DNA from: UBA7985 sp002690455
Lineage (GTDB): Bacteria > Pseudomonadota > Alphaproteobacteria > UBA7985
Reading direction: 5' to 3'
NCBI GenBank assembly: GCA_965662775.1
Contig: CBFIIW010000004.1
Location: 1 to 64,000, forward strand
Length of the DNA: 64,000 nucleotides
In this document: positions 1-9,058 of the stretch, piece after piece
Layout of the letters: each line of letters begins with the position of its first letter
Numbering within the stretch: position 1 is the stretch's first letter
The notes under the pieces: generated by a model
What the model was told of the DNA's origin: nothing
Databases searched by the model: none
What the model saw: the letters and a program-made list of their open reading frames with translations, nothing else
Program-made: the position numbers and the translations under genes

Positions 1-506
1 ACGCGACTTACTTCGCCAAGCTGAACCCGCTGGTCGAAGGCACCGATATGGCCGACATGTCGCTTGAAGAAGTCGTGCGCGTTTCCTTCGGCAAGGCCGA
101 CCTCAAGGGCGTGTTCAACAACGCTGGTCAGGCTTGGAATCACATTTTCTACTGGAACCAGTTCGCAGGCGGCGCTTCGGGTGTCTCCGGCAAGCTCAAG
201 GAAATGGCCGAGCGCGATTTCGGCTCCGTGGATGGCATGATGGACGCGATCGTCAACACCGGCGCCGGCGTCTTCGGCTCTGGCTGGTCCTGGCTCGCGC
301 TAAGCGATGGCAAGCTGGTGACCCAGGGTGTCCCCGGTGGTGAGAACCCGCTGGCCCACGGCGCGACCCCGCTGTGCGGCATCGATGTCTGGGAGCACGC
401 CTACTACCTCGACTACCAGAACCGCCGCCCGGACCACATCAAGGATGTGCTGGAAAAGCTGGTGAACTGGTCCTGGGTCGGCGAGCGCCTCGAAGAAGCA
501 CTCTGA
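1..506 (+). CDS. sodB: Superoxide dismutase, Fe type (C-terminal part; 5' end outside window)
   Basis: Dismutates superoxide to oxygen and hydrogen peroxide in the cytoplasm. The reading frame is open from base 3, so the gene starts before the window and its first metal-ligand histidine is missing. Visible: NNAGQAWNH, with the glutamine typical of iron enzymes just before the second ligand His, then FGSGWSWL, then the signature DVWEHAYYLDY with the Asp and His ligands. The position that is Gln in Mn enzymes (NQDSPL) reads GGENPL here, which fits an Fe or cambialistic enzyme. The gene is followed within 40 bp by a convergent HNH gene. Family assignment is secure; metal preference is inference. 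Confidence 0.93.
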   Translation, partial: ATYFAKLNPLVEGTDMADMSLEEVVRVSFGKADLKGVFNNAGQAWNHIFYWNQFAGGASGVSGKLKEMAERDFGSVDGMMDAIVNTGAGVFGSGWSWLALSDGKLVTQGVPGGENPLAHGATPLCGIDVWEHAYYLDYQNRRPDHIKDVLEKLVNWSWVGERLEEAL

Positions 507-542
507 CGTCCTGAACCCCTCGCCGAAGCCCGCTGGGGGGCG

Positions 543-890
543 CTATTTCCGCAGCCGCCGGGTTTTTCGCATACGTGCGTTAAACTCAGGCGGCTGTTTT
601 CGTATCCACGCGATGAAACCTTCGAAGTCCGGGTGCGCCGCAAGCGCACTCGGGCGCTGCAACTCGGGGTCGCGGGCCAGCTCCTTGGCGGTGAACAGCG
701 CGTGCACCTGCTTGTGACAGATGCGGTGCACCCACTGCGCTACCTCCGGACCACCGCCTTCGGATTTGGGTAAAAAGTGATGTTTATCAATGCTCGGCCC
801 CTTGAGCAGGGGGCGGGCGCAGATCGGGCAGTCGCCGAGGTAGCGCGGGTCGGCGCGGTGCGCCTCGAAGCGATCCTTGGGCTCAGGCAT
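543..890 (-). CDS. HNH-domain protein
   Basis: Small protein of about 115 residues with an HNH nuclease-like core: CPIC near the N-terminus, then DKHHFLPKSEGG, then WVHRICHKQVHALF. The paired Cys and His residues should bind a structural zinc and the HH pair would be the catalytic part. I chose the ATG at 890, which overlaps the stop of the upstream phytoene-synthase-like gene by 8 nt (ATGCCTGA). An in-frame extension upstream runs inside that gene and is rich in Cys/Gly without family likeness. The overlap suggests translation coupling as the last gene of the secDF operon. Cellular role unknown; such stand-alone HNH proteins are often annotated but rarely studied. Confidence 0.8.
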   Translation of the reverse strand: MPEPKDRFEAHRADPRYLGDCPICARPLLKGPSIDKHHFLPKSEGGGPEVAQWVHRICHKQVHALFTAKELARDPELQRPSALAAHPDFEGFIAWIRKQPPEFNARMRKTRRLRK

Positions 891-1701
891 AGCGTCTCCG
901 CAGCCGTGCCCAGAGCAAGTGCAGGGCAAAGGTCTGCGCCACAGTCTCTGGCGTCGGCACGTGCAGCGGGTCCGTCCCAGCTTTGCGCGCCGCCGTAATC
1001 AACGCTCGCGCGGCAAGGCCAAAGCGCATCACGGGTAAGGCAGCGGTCTGTGGGTCCGGCAACAATTCCAGTGCACGATCAAGGTGGAAGGCCGCCTGCC
1101 CGCACAGCGCCTCACCCGCGTTCGCGCGATCCTCTGGCGCGGTCTGTTCAAAATCCAAATCCAGATTCAGATCCAGGCCAGTTGCGGTCAGGTCCGGCAG
1201 CACGTTGCGGCCCCGCGCGGCATTGAGCCTGGCGCTGAATAGCACCTGCATGATGCCGAAGCCTGCGCCAACGTGGTTGGCAGCGTGATGATGGACTTCG
1301 TCTGTTATGGCCAACAACTGCAAGCCGACCCGCAACTGGTTGCCCCAGCGCGCGGTCGCATCGGCGCGCAGGGCTTCGATATCCGCGTAAGGCCGGGATG
1401 CAAGGTCGAGGGAATGCGCGTCGACAAAGGCCCGCACCAGCCCCGGTGCCGGTCGAATATTGGCGCTCTGCACGGTCTTGTGGAACGCTTCCACTGTCGG
1501 ATGAGCACGGGGAGTGCTTGCGCTGGCATCGAGCGCTTCCAATGCGGCATCAGACCACCACTTAAGTCTGATTTCACCAAGGCCCGGTTCAGAAACTTTG
1601 GTCGGGGCCAGAGACACCTCGTGCGCAAAGCGCAGCCAAGGCTCGATCTTGAGCGCTGCGGCAGGATGGGCTTGCAGGATCAGGGCGGCAAAGCGGTTCA
1701 C
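883..1701 (-). CDS. Squalene/phytoene-synthase-like protein (NDUFAF6-type)
   Basis: 272 residues with the isoprenoid-synthase fold signature of the phytoene synthase family. The N-terminal stretch RFAHEVSLAPTKVSEPGLG followed by EIRLKWWSDAL is the form typical of alphaproteobacterial genes next to secDF and of mitochondrial NDUFAF6, a complex I assembly factor. I do not see two clear DxxxD Mg-binding motifs as in true phytoene synthases (only a weak one near WWSDAALEALD), so prenyl condensation is doubtful. It lies 17 nt after the Mth938-domain gene and overlaps the HNH gene. Inference: an assembly factor rather than a carotenoid enzyme; no other carotenoid gene is nearby. Confidence 0.78.
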   Translation of the reverse strand: MNRFAALILQAHPAAALKIEPWLRFAHEVSLAPTKVSEPGLGEIRLKWWSDAALEALDASASTPRAHPTVEAFHKTVQSANIRPAPGLVRAFVDAHSLDLASRPYADIEALRADATARWGNQLRVGLQLLAITDEVHHHAANHVGAGFGIMQVLFSARLNAARGRNVLPDLTATGLDLNLDLDFEQTAPEDRANAGEALCGQAAFHLDRALELLPDPQTAALPVMRFGLAARALITAARKAGTDPLHVPTPETVAQTFALHLLWARLRRRYA

Positions 1702-1718
1702 AGCGGGGACGCCTTGTT

Positions 1719-2093
1719 TCAGACCGGCAACAAAACGGCGGCTGCGCGGCGGTCCTCGGTCACTAGCACGTTAAAGGAGCGGCACGCCGCGCCGGTATCC
1801 ATAGGATCAAAGCCAATGCGGTGATGATCGAGCAGTTCCATGATCGCGGGAGGCAGGAAGCGCATGCGGTCGCCGGTGCCGAAAAGGACCACGTCCAGCT
1901 CGTCTGCACGCTCAATGAGCGGCTCCAGCACTGCTGGCGTCAACTCATCGAGCGTGACCGACGGGATGGCAAGGGCCTCGGTTTCCAGCACAATCAGCCC
2001 GCCTACGTGGCGCTCACCATTGATACGGAAACCTCCGTCACCGTAGCCATCGACAATAACCCGGCTTTCGCGGATATGAGGTGTGATGTCCAT
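1719..2093 (-). CDS. Mth938-like domain protein (NDUFAF3-type)
   Basis: 124-residue single-domain protein of the Mth938 (DUF498/DUF598) family. Typical elements are GYGDGGFRINGERHVGG near the N-terminus, DVVLFGTGDRMRFLP in the middle, and DTGAACRSFNVLVTEDRR near the end. Mitochondrial NDUFAF3, a complex I assembly factor, belongs to this family and is known for its link to protein-export genes in alphaproteobacteria. Here it sits 48 nt downstream of secF and 17 nt upstream of an NDUFAF6-like gene, all on the minus strand, which suggests one transcript. Biochemical activity is unknown. Confidence 0.88.
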   Translation of the reverse strand: MDITPHIRESRVIVDGYGDGGFRINGERHVGGLIVLETEALAIPSVTLDELTPAVLEPLIERADELDVVLFGTGDRMRFLPPAIMELLDHHRIGFDPMDTGAACRSFNVLVTEDRRAAAVLLPV

Positions 2094-2141
2094 AGACTGG
2101 ATATGGCCCGACCAATGCTGTTTGAAAAGGCCGCCGCGCCG

Positions 2142-3362
2142 TCATTTCCGACCCAACGGGCGCTTCTTCTTCGTCTTGCGCACGCGTCTGCGCCCCCCTT
2201 GCACCGGACCGTCGTTGTCCGGGTCATCGGGAAAGATCATCTCGGCTTCAATCGGGCGATCTTCGCCACCATCTGTGCGGACACGGGCGCGAATTTCATC
2301 GTCGTCGATCTGCGTCACCGATGCGGCCAGCTGAGCGGCGTAATCATCCTCGTCATCATCGACGATCTTTTTGTCAAAGGCACGCGCCGACAGGCCCATG
2401 ACCACCAGCAGCGGAGTGGCAAAGAACAGCGAGGAATAGGTTCCGATCACCACGCCCCACATCAGTGCGATGGTGAAGTCACGAATGACCAGCGGGCCAA
2501 ATGCGAACAGCGCCAGCAAAGCCAGCAGCGTAGTCACGGAGGTCATCAGCGTCCGCGAAAGCGTGCGGTTCAGGGCGATATTGAGGACCTCCATCACCGG
2601 GCGTTCGTTATAACGCCGCATCTCTTCTCGTGCGCGGTCAAAGACCACCACGGTATCGTTGATCGAATAACCCGCGATAGTCAGGATCGCCGCGACCGTC
2701 GGCAGGTCAAAGGTGAACTGGAACACCGAAAACAGCCCGATTGTGGTAATCACATCATGGCTCAGGGCGAGCAGTGCAGCGATGGCAAACTGCCATTCAA
2801 AACGGAACCAGATGTAGGCGGCAATGGCGAGGAGCGCCAAGGCGGTGGCCAGTGCGCCCTTCTGCGCCAGCTCTCCAGAAATTTTGGACCCGACATTCTC
2901 GACCCGGCGGTATTCTACGCTACCGTTAACGAATTCGATGTCGCCCTCTGTCGCAGCAGCCTGCGCCAGTTCGAGGTCTTCACCGTCGAGTTTGGGCGGG
3001 TAGAGCCCGCGAACAGCCTGCTTGATCGCTGTAACCTGTGCAATTTCCTCGTCCTCGGTCGGTGCGTTCGGGGTGGCAAACACGACTTTGGCATCGCGGT
3101 CGGAACCGAAGGCTTGGACCTCGGGCGTGCCGAAGCCCAGCGCGGTGAGGTCTTCTTTCACCGTGTCGATCGAAATGGTTTCGCTAAAACGCAGGTCGAA
3201 CAGCAGCCCACCTTTAAAGTCAATGCCGAGGTTCAGACCACGGGTCAGGAACATCCCTACCGAGCCAAGGATCAGCACCAGTGACAACACCAGCGTAATC
3301 CGGCGCAGGCCAAGAAAGTCAATATTGCTGTTCTGGGGGAAAAGTCGGATCAGAGGGAACAT
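2142..3362 (-). CDS. secF: Protein translocase subunit SecF
   Basis: Inner-membrane partner of SecD that uses the proton gradient to help proteins finish crossing through SecYEG. The start at 3362 (MFPLIRLFPQNSNIDF) is preceded by a purine-rich Shine-Dalgarno (AGGGAGGGAGG). Visible: first membrane helix at about residues 20-40, the GIDFKGG segment, the periplasmic P4 region, then membrane helices with AGYSINDTVVVFDRAREE, the conserved SecD/F proton-path motif. The C-terminus is a long basic tail (RRRVRKTKKKRPLGRK). It follows secD after a 17-nt gap. Confidence 0.97.
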   Translation of the reverse strand: MFPLIRLFPQNSNIDFLGLRRITLVLSLVLILGSVGMFLTRGLNLGIDFKGGLLFDLRFSETISIDTVKEDLTALGFGTPEVQAFGSDRDAKVVFATPNAPTEDEEIAQVTAIKQAVRGLYPPKLDGEDLELAQAAATEGDIEFVNGSVEYRRVENVGSKISGELAQKGALATALALLAIAAYIWFRFEWQFAIAALLALSHDVITTIGLFSVFQFTFDLPTVAAILTIAGYSINDTVVVFDRAREEMRRYNERPVMEVLNIALNRTLSRTLMTSVTTLLALLALFAFGPLVIRDFTIALMWGVVIGTYSSLFFATPLLVVMGLSARAFDKKIVDDDEDDYAAQLAASVTQIDDDEIRARVRTDGGEDRPIEAEMIFPDDPDNDGPVQGGRRRVRKTKKKRPLGRK

Positions 3363-3379
3363 GAGCGCGCCTCCCTCCC

Positions 3380-4948
3380 TTAAATCGGTAGCTTCAACGG
3401 CCGGAAACCGTCGAGCCAAAGGTTAATGAGCAAACGTGTCAGCAGCAGTGCCGTGAACATGGAGGTCAGAATCCCCATGGTCAGCGTGATCGCAAAGCCC
3501 TGGATCGGGCCAGTGCCGAAGGCGGCGAGCAAGATCGCCGCGATAACAGTGGTCAGGTTGGCGTCGAGAATGGTCGAGAACGCAGCCCCGTAGCCGCTCG
3601 CGACTGAATCTCCTGGATCAAGCCCTGCTCGGGCTTCTTCGCGGACGCGCTCAAACACCAATACGTTGGCATCCACCGCCATACCAACTGTCAGCACGAT
3701 CCCCGCAATACCCGGCAGGGTCAGCGTCGCCCCAAACAGCGACAACAGACCCAGCAGCAGCACAAGGTTCACCACCAGCGCAACGTTGGCCATTAACCCT
3801 AATAGGCCGTAAGACGCGGCCATGAACACCAGCACTAGCCCCATAGCGACCAGACAGGCAATGGCACCCGAGCGTATGCTCTCGGCGCCCAACCCCGGGC
3901 CGACCACACGCTCTTCGATACTTTCCACCTCGGCTGCCAGCGAACCGGTACCAAGCAGCGTCGCAAGGGTTTTTGCCTCGGTGAACTCGAAACCACCTGT
4001 GATCTGAACGGCACCGGTGTTGATGGCCTCGTTGACATTGGGGGCGGAAATCACCTCTCCATCGAGTACAATGGCCAGGCGCTCACCAATGTTGTCACGC
4101 GTGCAGTTGGCAAAGTCCTTGGTCCCCCGACTGTTAAGCGTAAAGGTAACGGCGATGCCACGCTCGGCGTCCACCCCCGTACCCTGAATATCAGCACCGT
4201 TCACACATTCCTGCCGCTCGATCAGGTACCGTACCGGCTGCTCACCGGCAGCCAGCACTCGGTCGCTGTCCGGCAGCAGCATGAAGAGCGTCTCGTTGGG
4301 GTTCCGTGTCGCGCCAGCCTGGCTTACGATGTGAATGCTCAGCTCCAGCTTTTCGAGATACTCGTCGATGTTTGACACCCCGGGCACTTCGATCAGGATG
4401 CGATCTTCCCCCTGAATACGGATGCTTGGCTCAGTCAAGCCAAACGCATCAATCCGGCGTTCGATGGTATCGCGGACCGATTGCACGGTCTCCTGCTTGA
4501 CCACCTCAAAGGCTTCATCACCGATACCGACGGTCAGGACAGCGCCTTCATCAGTGTAGTTGGCCGTTGGAAACTGCTCCCGCAGGATTTCACGCGCGCC
4601 AAGCATGGCGGTTTCATCGCGGAACTGGAACCGGACGTTGGTGTCAGAGGCAATGGCCCGCAGCGCCACGCCCTGATCCCGCAGGGTGTTGGAACCAATG
4701 CGTTGAACATCCTGCATGTACGACGCTTTAGCATCGTCAAGATCGACCCGCACAAGCCGGTAAGAGCCGCCTTGCAGGTCCAAGCCGAGGTTGACCTGAA
4801 ACTGCAAGAACGGCGCAGGTACATAGGATTGGGCGACGTTGTTGTCATCGTATGTCGTGCGTGGGAACAGGTTCGGTGCAGCGAAATACACACCGGCCAG
4901 AACGACCAACCCAACAAGCACGGGTTGCCACCAACGGGTATAGCTCAT
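3380..4948 (-). CDS. secD: Protein translocase subunit SecD
   Basis: 522-residue inner-membrane subunit of the SecDF-YajC accessory complex. Visible: N-terminal membrane helix (about residues 9-27), LGLDLQGGSYRL, the large periplasmic P1 domain (with RRIDAFGLTEPSI and GEDRILIEVPGV), and a C-terminal five-helix membrane block with GMAVDANVLVFERVREE, where the Asp belongs to the proton path. It lies between yajC (72 nt upstream) and secF (17 nt downstream) in the usual order yajC-secD-secF. Length and motifs are normal for alphaproteobacteria. Confidence 0.97.
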   Translation of the reverse strand: MSYTRWWQPVLVGLVVLAGVYFAAPNLFPRTTYDDNNVAQSYVPAPFLQFQVNLGLDLQGGSYRLVRVDLDDAKASYMQDVQRIGSNTLRDQGVALRAIASDTNVRFQFRDETAMLGAREILREQFPTANYTDEGAVLTVGIGDEAFEVVKQETVQSVRDTIERRIDAFGLTEPSIRIQGEDRILIEVPGVSNIDEYLEKLELSIHIVSQAGATRNPNETLFMLLPDSDRVLAAGEQPVRYLIERQECVNGADIQGTGVDAERGIAVTFTLNSRGTKDFANCTRDNIGERLAIVLDGEVISAPNVNEAINTGAVQITGGFEFTEAKTLATLLGTGSLAAEVESIEERVVGPGLGAESIRSGAIACLVAMGLVLVFMAASYGLLGLMANVALVVNLVLLLGLLSLFGATLTLPGIAGIVLTVGMAVDANVLVFERVREEARAGLDPGDSVASGYGAAFSTILDANLTTVIAAILLAAFGTGPIQGFAITLTMGILTSMFTALLLTRLLINLWLDGFRPLKLPI

Positions 4949-5020
4949 GCGCTTAAGCCTCTTTCTTTCCTGTCCTGCGCTACCGGCCCGCGGACCGTCA
5001 ACAATCCCGCCCCATCAGGC

Positions 5021-5452
5021 TTAGTTGTTCTTATTGCGCCCTGCTTTTTTGGCCTCAGCCTGCTGAAGGGCTTCCTCCGCTCGCTTTTCCTGCGCGGTTA
5101 TGTTCATCGTTACTGCAGCAGGGTCGACCTCGACGATGACCTGATCGCCCATCTCGACGCGGAAGTATCTCTCGTCTTTGTGCTTGAGCTTCACGCGAAA
5201 ACCAGAATTGAGCATCAGGCTGTCGCCTGGCTGCGATCCCGCTATCATTTCATTCTGCTCACGCGCCCGGCGGCGCTGGGGGCGGATCATGAAGAACCAC
5301 ATGACAACGCCAATCATGCCGAACATCAGCACCATCTGGATCAATTGGCCGTTGGCACCGGCCGTCTGGGCACTAGCGAGGCCAGGCATGGAGATCAGGG
5401 CGGCGGCGGTTATCAGCGCCGCTTTTATTTTGGTTGCGCGTATCATCGTCAT
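5021..5452 (-). CDS. yajC: Preprotein translocase subunit YajC
   Basis: Small single-span membrane protein that associates with SecDF. It has a hydrophobic N-terminal signal-like segment ending in ASAQ, then a membrane helix followed by the family hallmark FFMIRPQRRRAREQ, a conserved beta domain (GDSLMLNSGFRVKL) and an Ala/Glu/Lys-rich tail. The start is uncertain: I prefer ATG at 5452 with a GTGGA upstream, while ATGs at 5467 and 5446 are also in frame. It is transcribed divergently from the DUF815 ATPase gene. Confidence 0.93.
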   Translation of the reverse strand: MTMIRATKIKAALITAAALISMPGLASAQTAGANGQLIQMVLMFGMIGVVMWFFMIRPQRRRAREQNEMIAGSQPGDSLMLNSGFRVKLKHKDERYFRVEMGDQVIVEVDPAAVTMNITAQEKRAEEALQQAEAKKAGRNKNN

Positions 5453-5681
5453 TGTTCCACTTGTCATCTGAAGCCGGAAAACAACCTGCAGGTTGATCCG
5501 GCACATTCCCGCTGGTCAGCGGCGCTGCGCGGACTATACAGATCAAGGCCCATAAATCCACGTCTGCTGGCCCGAGCACGCATGCGACCCCTGCAGGGCT
5601 TCGTGGTTTATATGGGCGGTCGAGTGCTGCTGCGCCAGTTACACCAGCATCACAGACCATACAAGAAGGGAGAAACACGCG

Positions 5682-6551
5682 ATGAGCAACGATGCGCTTA
5701 AGGCCGAACTGGCCGAAATCCGAGCAACGCTGCAGGTGCTGACCGCTCACTTCGCTCCGGAGGCTGCGCCGGTCGATCCTACCGACGTGGCGGGGGCCAG
5801 CGCGTTTGTTTGGCGCCCGGAGTTGCATCGGCTTGAACCTGTGCAGCAGGTTGCGAGGGTCGACCTTGATCTTTTGCTCGGCATCGATCGATCGCAGCGT
5901 ACGCTGCTTGAAAACACCTGGCGCTTTGCCCGAGGACGACCCGCAAATAACGCCCTGCTCTGGGGTGCGCGCGGGATGGGTAAATCAAGTCTGATCAAAG
6001 CCGTGCATGCCAAAATCGTCGAAGAAGGTGGCCTGGAACAGCCATTGCTCCTGGTCGAATTGGCGCGCGAAGATATAGCCACTGTTGGCCGCCTGCTCAC
6101 TCACCTTTCAGGGCTGCCTGCCAACACGCTGCTGTTCTGCGATGATCTGTCATTCGACTATGATGATGCTGCCTATAAATCGCTGAAGACCGTGCTGGAT
6201 GGCGGCCTCGCAGGAAGGCCGCAAAACGTGCTGTTCTATGCGACCTCCAACCGTCGCCACCTACTGCCTCGCGACATGATGGAGAACGAGCAGCGCGCGG
6301 CAATTCATTCCAGTGAAGCGATCGATGAAAAGGTCTCTCTGTCAGACCGTTTCGGCCTGTGGCTGGGGTTTCACCGGTGCGATCAGGATACGTTTCTAGC
6401 CATCGTCGACGGCTACATCGACCGAGCGGGTGTCAAGGTCAACGCCGATCAAATCCGGGCCGAAGCCATCGAGTGGTCCGCCACCCGGGGCGGGCGTTCA
6501 GGCCGGGTGGCCTGGCAGTTTGCTCAGGACTTTATCGGGCGTCACACCTGA
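5682..6551 (+). CDS. DUF815-family AAA+ ATPase
   Basis: 289-residue P-loop ATPase. Visible: Walker A GARGMGKSS at about residues 95-103, Walker B LLFCDDLSF at about 150-158, sensor-1-like YATSNRRHLLPR, and SDRFGLWLGFH typical of DUF815. The ATG follows GAAGGGAG at good spacing. It is divergent from yajC and convergent with the NlpD-like gene 69 bp away. Its position between yajC and the surE block is common in alphaproteobacteria. Function is not established for the family; the AAA+ core suggests remodelling of a partner. Confidence 0.9.
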   Translation: MSNDALKAELAEIRATLQVLTAHFAPEAAPVDPTDVAGASAFVWRPELHRLEPVQQVARVDLDLLLGIDRSQRTLLENTWRFARGRPANNALLWGARGMGKSSLIKAVHAKIVEEGGLEQPLLLVELAREDIATVGRLLTHLSGLPANTLLFCDDLSFDYDDAAYKSLKTVLDGGLAGRPQNVLFYATSNRRHLLPRDMMENEQRAAIHSSEAIDEKVSLSDRFGLWLGFHRCDQDTFLAIVDGYIDRAGVKVNADQIRAEAIEWSATRGGRSGRVAWQFAQDFIGRHT

Positions 6552-6620
6552 CTTGAGGGGGGTGGTGGCCCCAGCAGCGAAAGAGGGCCACCCGGTCTCT
6601 GTCCAGCGGATCGGTCCGCG

Positions 6621-8102
6621 TCAGAACCGCAGCACTTGCAGCGGGTCAACAGGCTTACCCCCACGGCGGACTTCAAAGTGAAGCTGTGGGCGGGAGACAT
6701 TCCCCGAAACGCCGACGTGGCCCAGAACCTGTCCAGCCTGCAGCTGCTGCCCTTCGCCGACGATCAGACCGTCGAGATGAGAGTACGCCGAAACCCACTC
6801 AGCGTCGTGCTGAACCAGGACCAGATTGCCGAATTTCTCGAGCTGATCGGACGCGAAGATCACCACGCCGGGCAGCGAGGTTGTAACCCGCTCGCCCCGT
6901 CGCGCAGCGATGTTGATACCGTCGTTTACGATACCACCCTCCCGCGGACCAAAGGTCGAAAGCAAGCGCCCTCGCACCGGCCAGTTGAACACGTTGGCGC
7001 CATCGCTGGAGACGCGCTCAGGCAGGAGAACGGTTTCGCCCTGCCGAACAGCGGGCAAAGGGGTAAATGACCGCGCCCCAGACAGATGAACACGAGTGAC
7101 CTGCCCCTGCTCAGCACCAGTTGTCCCGTCGATCATTGGCGATGGAGAAGGCACAGGCCCCGCCACGGGCGCAATACCCGGCGCCGAGGTTGCCGGCGAA
7201 AAAACCGACCCGGCATCCGTCAAACGCAGCGGTTCGTTCTTCGGTGCTGGGGGTCGCGGCGCTGGTACGGGCGGCGTGAAGTCTGGACCCCAAATCTGTG
7301 CAAGCTGCGTATTTCCACCGACACCGTTCGCTGCGGCGGCGGCAGCGCTATCACTGGCGGTCGGCGCTGAAAGGCTGAAAGAACCGCGAACGCCGCTGAC
7401 AGTTCTACTCGGGGTCGGGCCGAGGGAAGGGATTGGGGTTACAGCAGCGATTTGTTGAGCCGGGATGCGCAGCACTTGTCCCAAACGCACAGAGTAGCTG
7501 GCGTCGAGGCCATTTGCCGTAGCAAGATCATCGAGGCGAATGCCGTATTTGGTCGCGATGCGGTAAGCCGTTTCACCGCGCTGCACAACATGCTGGCGCT
7601 GGCTGGCGGGATCGGTGACAAGGCGGCTCGGTACAGCGACAGCAACATGGCGCGCGTTGGCGATCCCCAGCCCGGCATCGGCCGAACGCAAAGGAATGTG
7701 CAACGTCTGTCCCGTCACGATGCGACCGGCATCGCCAAGCTGGTTGAGCTGGATCAGCGTGCGCTCACCCACACGGAAGCGCTTCGCAATGCCATACAGC
7801 GTGTCACCACGAAGCACGACGTAAAGCCCTTCCCCGCTGACAACGCCTTTGGCGGTTTTGTGCGCGGGGTAAATTGCATTCCAATTTGCCGCTTCGCCTT
7901 GCGACGTGCCGTGCGGCTGCAATTGCTGCTGCTGCTGCGCGCCCGCAGGTTTCGCAGCGATCAGGCTCAACGCCAGAAACAGGCTGAGCGCAAGCGCCAA
8001 CGCAAGGCTGCGAAATCTGATCGTTTCGGTCCGGAACCTCGCACGAAATAGCGCGGCGGCTCCCGGAAAAGTGCCCAATCGGACCCGTGAAATATGGGTC
8101 AT
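6621..8102 (-). CDS. LysM / M23-fold protein, NlpD-like amidase activator
   Basis: 493 residues. An N-terminal hydrophobic segment (about 31-50) ends at AGAQ and a Gln run. Two LysM peptidoglycan-binding domains lie at about 94-137 and 170-214, then a Pro/Ala-rich linker, then an M23 (LytM) domain at about 370-490. The M23 metal site is incomplete: the usual HxGIDI reads NDGINI, so the first His and the Asp are lost, while YSHLD and QLHFEVR remain. Loss of ligands is the mark of NlpD/EnvC activators, which switch on cell-wall amidases at division rather than cut peptidoglycan. It lies downstream of pcm, as nlpD does in many proteobacteria. Confidence 0.9.
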   Translation of the reverse strand: MTHISRVRLGTFPGAAALFRARFRTETIRFRSLALALALSLFLALSLIAAKPAGAQQQQQLQPHGTSQGEAANWNAIYPAHKTAKGVVSGEGLYVVLRGDTLYGIAKRFRVGERTLIQLNQLGDAGRIVTGQTLHIPLRSADAGLGIANARHVAVAVPSRLVTDPASQRQHVVQRGETAYRIATKYGIRLDDLATANGLDASYSVRLGQVLRIPAQQIAAVTPIPSLGPTPSRTVSGVRGSFSLSAPTASDSAAAAAANGVGGNTQLAQIWGPDFTPPVPAPRPPAPKNEPLRLTDAGSVFSPATSAPGIAPVAGPVPSPSPMIDGTTGAEQGQVTRVHLSGARSFTPLPAVRQGETVLLPERVSSDGANVFNWPVRGRLLSTFGPREGGIVNDGINIAARRGERVTTSLPGVVIFASDQLEKFGNLVLVQHDAEWVSAYSHLDGLIVGEGQQLQAGQVLGHVGVSGNVSRPQLHFEVRRGGKPVDPLQVLRF

Positions 8103-8215
8103 GGTCTACGCCTCAATTCCTCTGGATTATCGAATTATGAAATCAATAAAATTTATGCGCCCCTAAAGGGCTCGAAAACCGGCGGCATCCAAAGATAAGC
8201 AAGTCCTACACCAGA

Positions 8216-9037
8216 TCAGAGCGACGAATCAACTTTTGGCGAATCCATTTTTAAAGAATCGTCATCAATTACCGTAGCTTGTACGGTGTTCTTGTCAGGA
8301 ATCCCTTGTAACATAGGGACAAATCGGACCTCAGTGAAGCGTTCCTCGAACAGCCCCGCCTTAGAGTTGGTAAATCGCATAAGGTACTGATCACCGTTTT
8401 CCAGCTCCAATGGCATGACCAAACGCCCGCCCTCGGCCAACTGATTGACCAGTGATACGGGAACTTCCCGCGGCGCGGCGCTCAGGATGATACCGTCGAA
8501 CGGTGCTGCTGCCGACAGGCCCAGAAAGCCATCGCCCTGTTGCACCGAAACATTATCGACACCCAGCCGGCCCAGACGCCGGATGGCCGCCTCAGCCAGA
8601 TCCTTATGCCGCTCGATCGAGTAGACCTGGCCGAACAGGTGGCCGAGGATTGCAGCTTGATAACCGCAGCCTGTGCCGATCTCCAAAATTCGCTTATCCC
8701 CGCGGGGTTCCAACAATTGGGTCATCAGCGCGACGACATAGGGCTGAGATATGGTCTGCCCCCGGCCAATCGGCAGGGTGATATTCTCATAGGCTCGATC
8801 GAGCATAGAGGGCGCTACAAAGTCCTCGCGGGGAACGAGGTCAAGCATAGCTCGCAACACAGCGCTGTTGGTAATGCCCTGCAGGCGCAGCAGCATTCCC
8901 AGTTCAAGCTTGGCCTGCGCCAGCGGACTGTCGAGGGTACTGGGCCCGCTGCCCCGTGCCTGCCCTGCGGCAGCAGGGTCCGTCTCAACAGCCCGATCAG
9001 GGCGTATAGACAGCCATTTCCGCAGATGACCGAGCAT
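8216..9037 (-). CDS. pcm: Protein-L-isoaspartate O-methyltransferase
   Basis: Repairs proteins by methylating isoaspartyl residues with S-adenosylmethionine. The SAM-binding motif I ILEIGTGCGYQAA is at residues 117-129, preceded by LPIGRGQTISQPYVVALM, the conserved substrate loop, and followed by VYSIERHKDLAEAA. An N-terminal extension of about 40 residues and an acidic, Asp/Ser-rich tail (about 15 residues) go beyond the core domain. It lies 21 nt after surE and upstream of the NlpD-like gene, the classic surE-pcm-nlpD order. Confidence 0.94.
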   Translation of the reverse strand: MLGHLRKWLSIRPDRAVETDPAAAGQARGSGPSTLDSPLAQAKLELGMLLRLQGITNSAVLRAMLDLVPREDFVAPSMLDRAYENITLPIGRGQTISQPYVVALMTQLLEPRGDKRILEIGTGCGYQAAILGHLFGQVYSIERHKDLAEAAIRRLGRLGVDNVSVQQGDGFLGLSAAAPFDGIILSAAPREVPVSLVNQLAEGGRLVMPLELENGDQYLMRFTNSKAGLFEERFTEVRFVPMLQGIPDKNTVQATVIDDDSLKMDSPKVDSSL

Positions 9038-9058
9038 GCCCCTCCCCCGGTTCTGCGT

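Noticed and set aside
1821..3284. Long open frame (487 codons) on the plus strand opposite secF
   Set aside because: It is a mirror of the well-supported secF and Mth938-domain genes; no ribosome site or family likeness.
4481..5701. Open frame of about 400 codons on the plus strand opposite secD and yajC
   Set aside because: Antisense to clear secD/yajC; composition is explained by GC-rich third positions.
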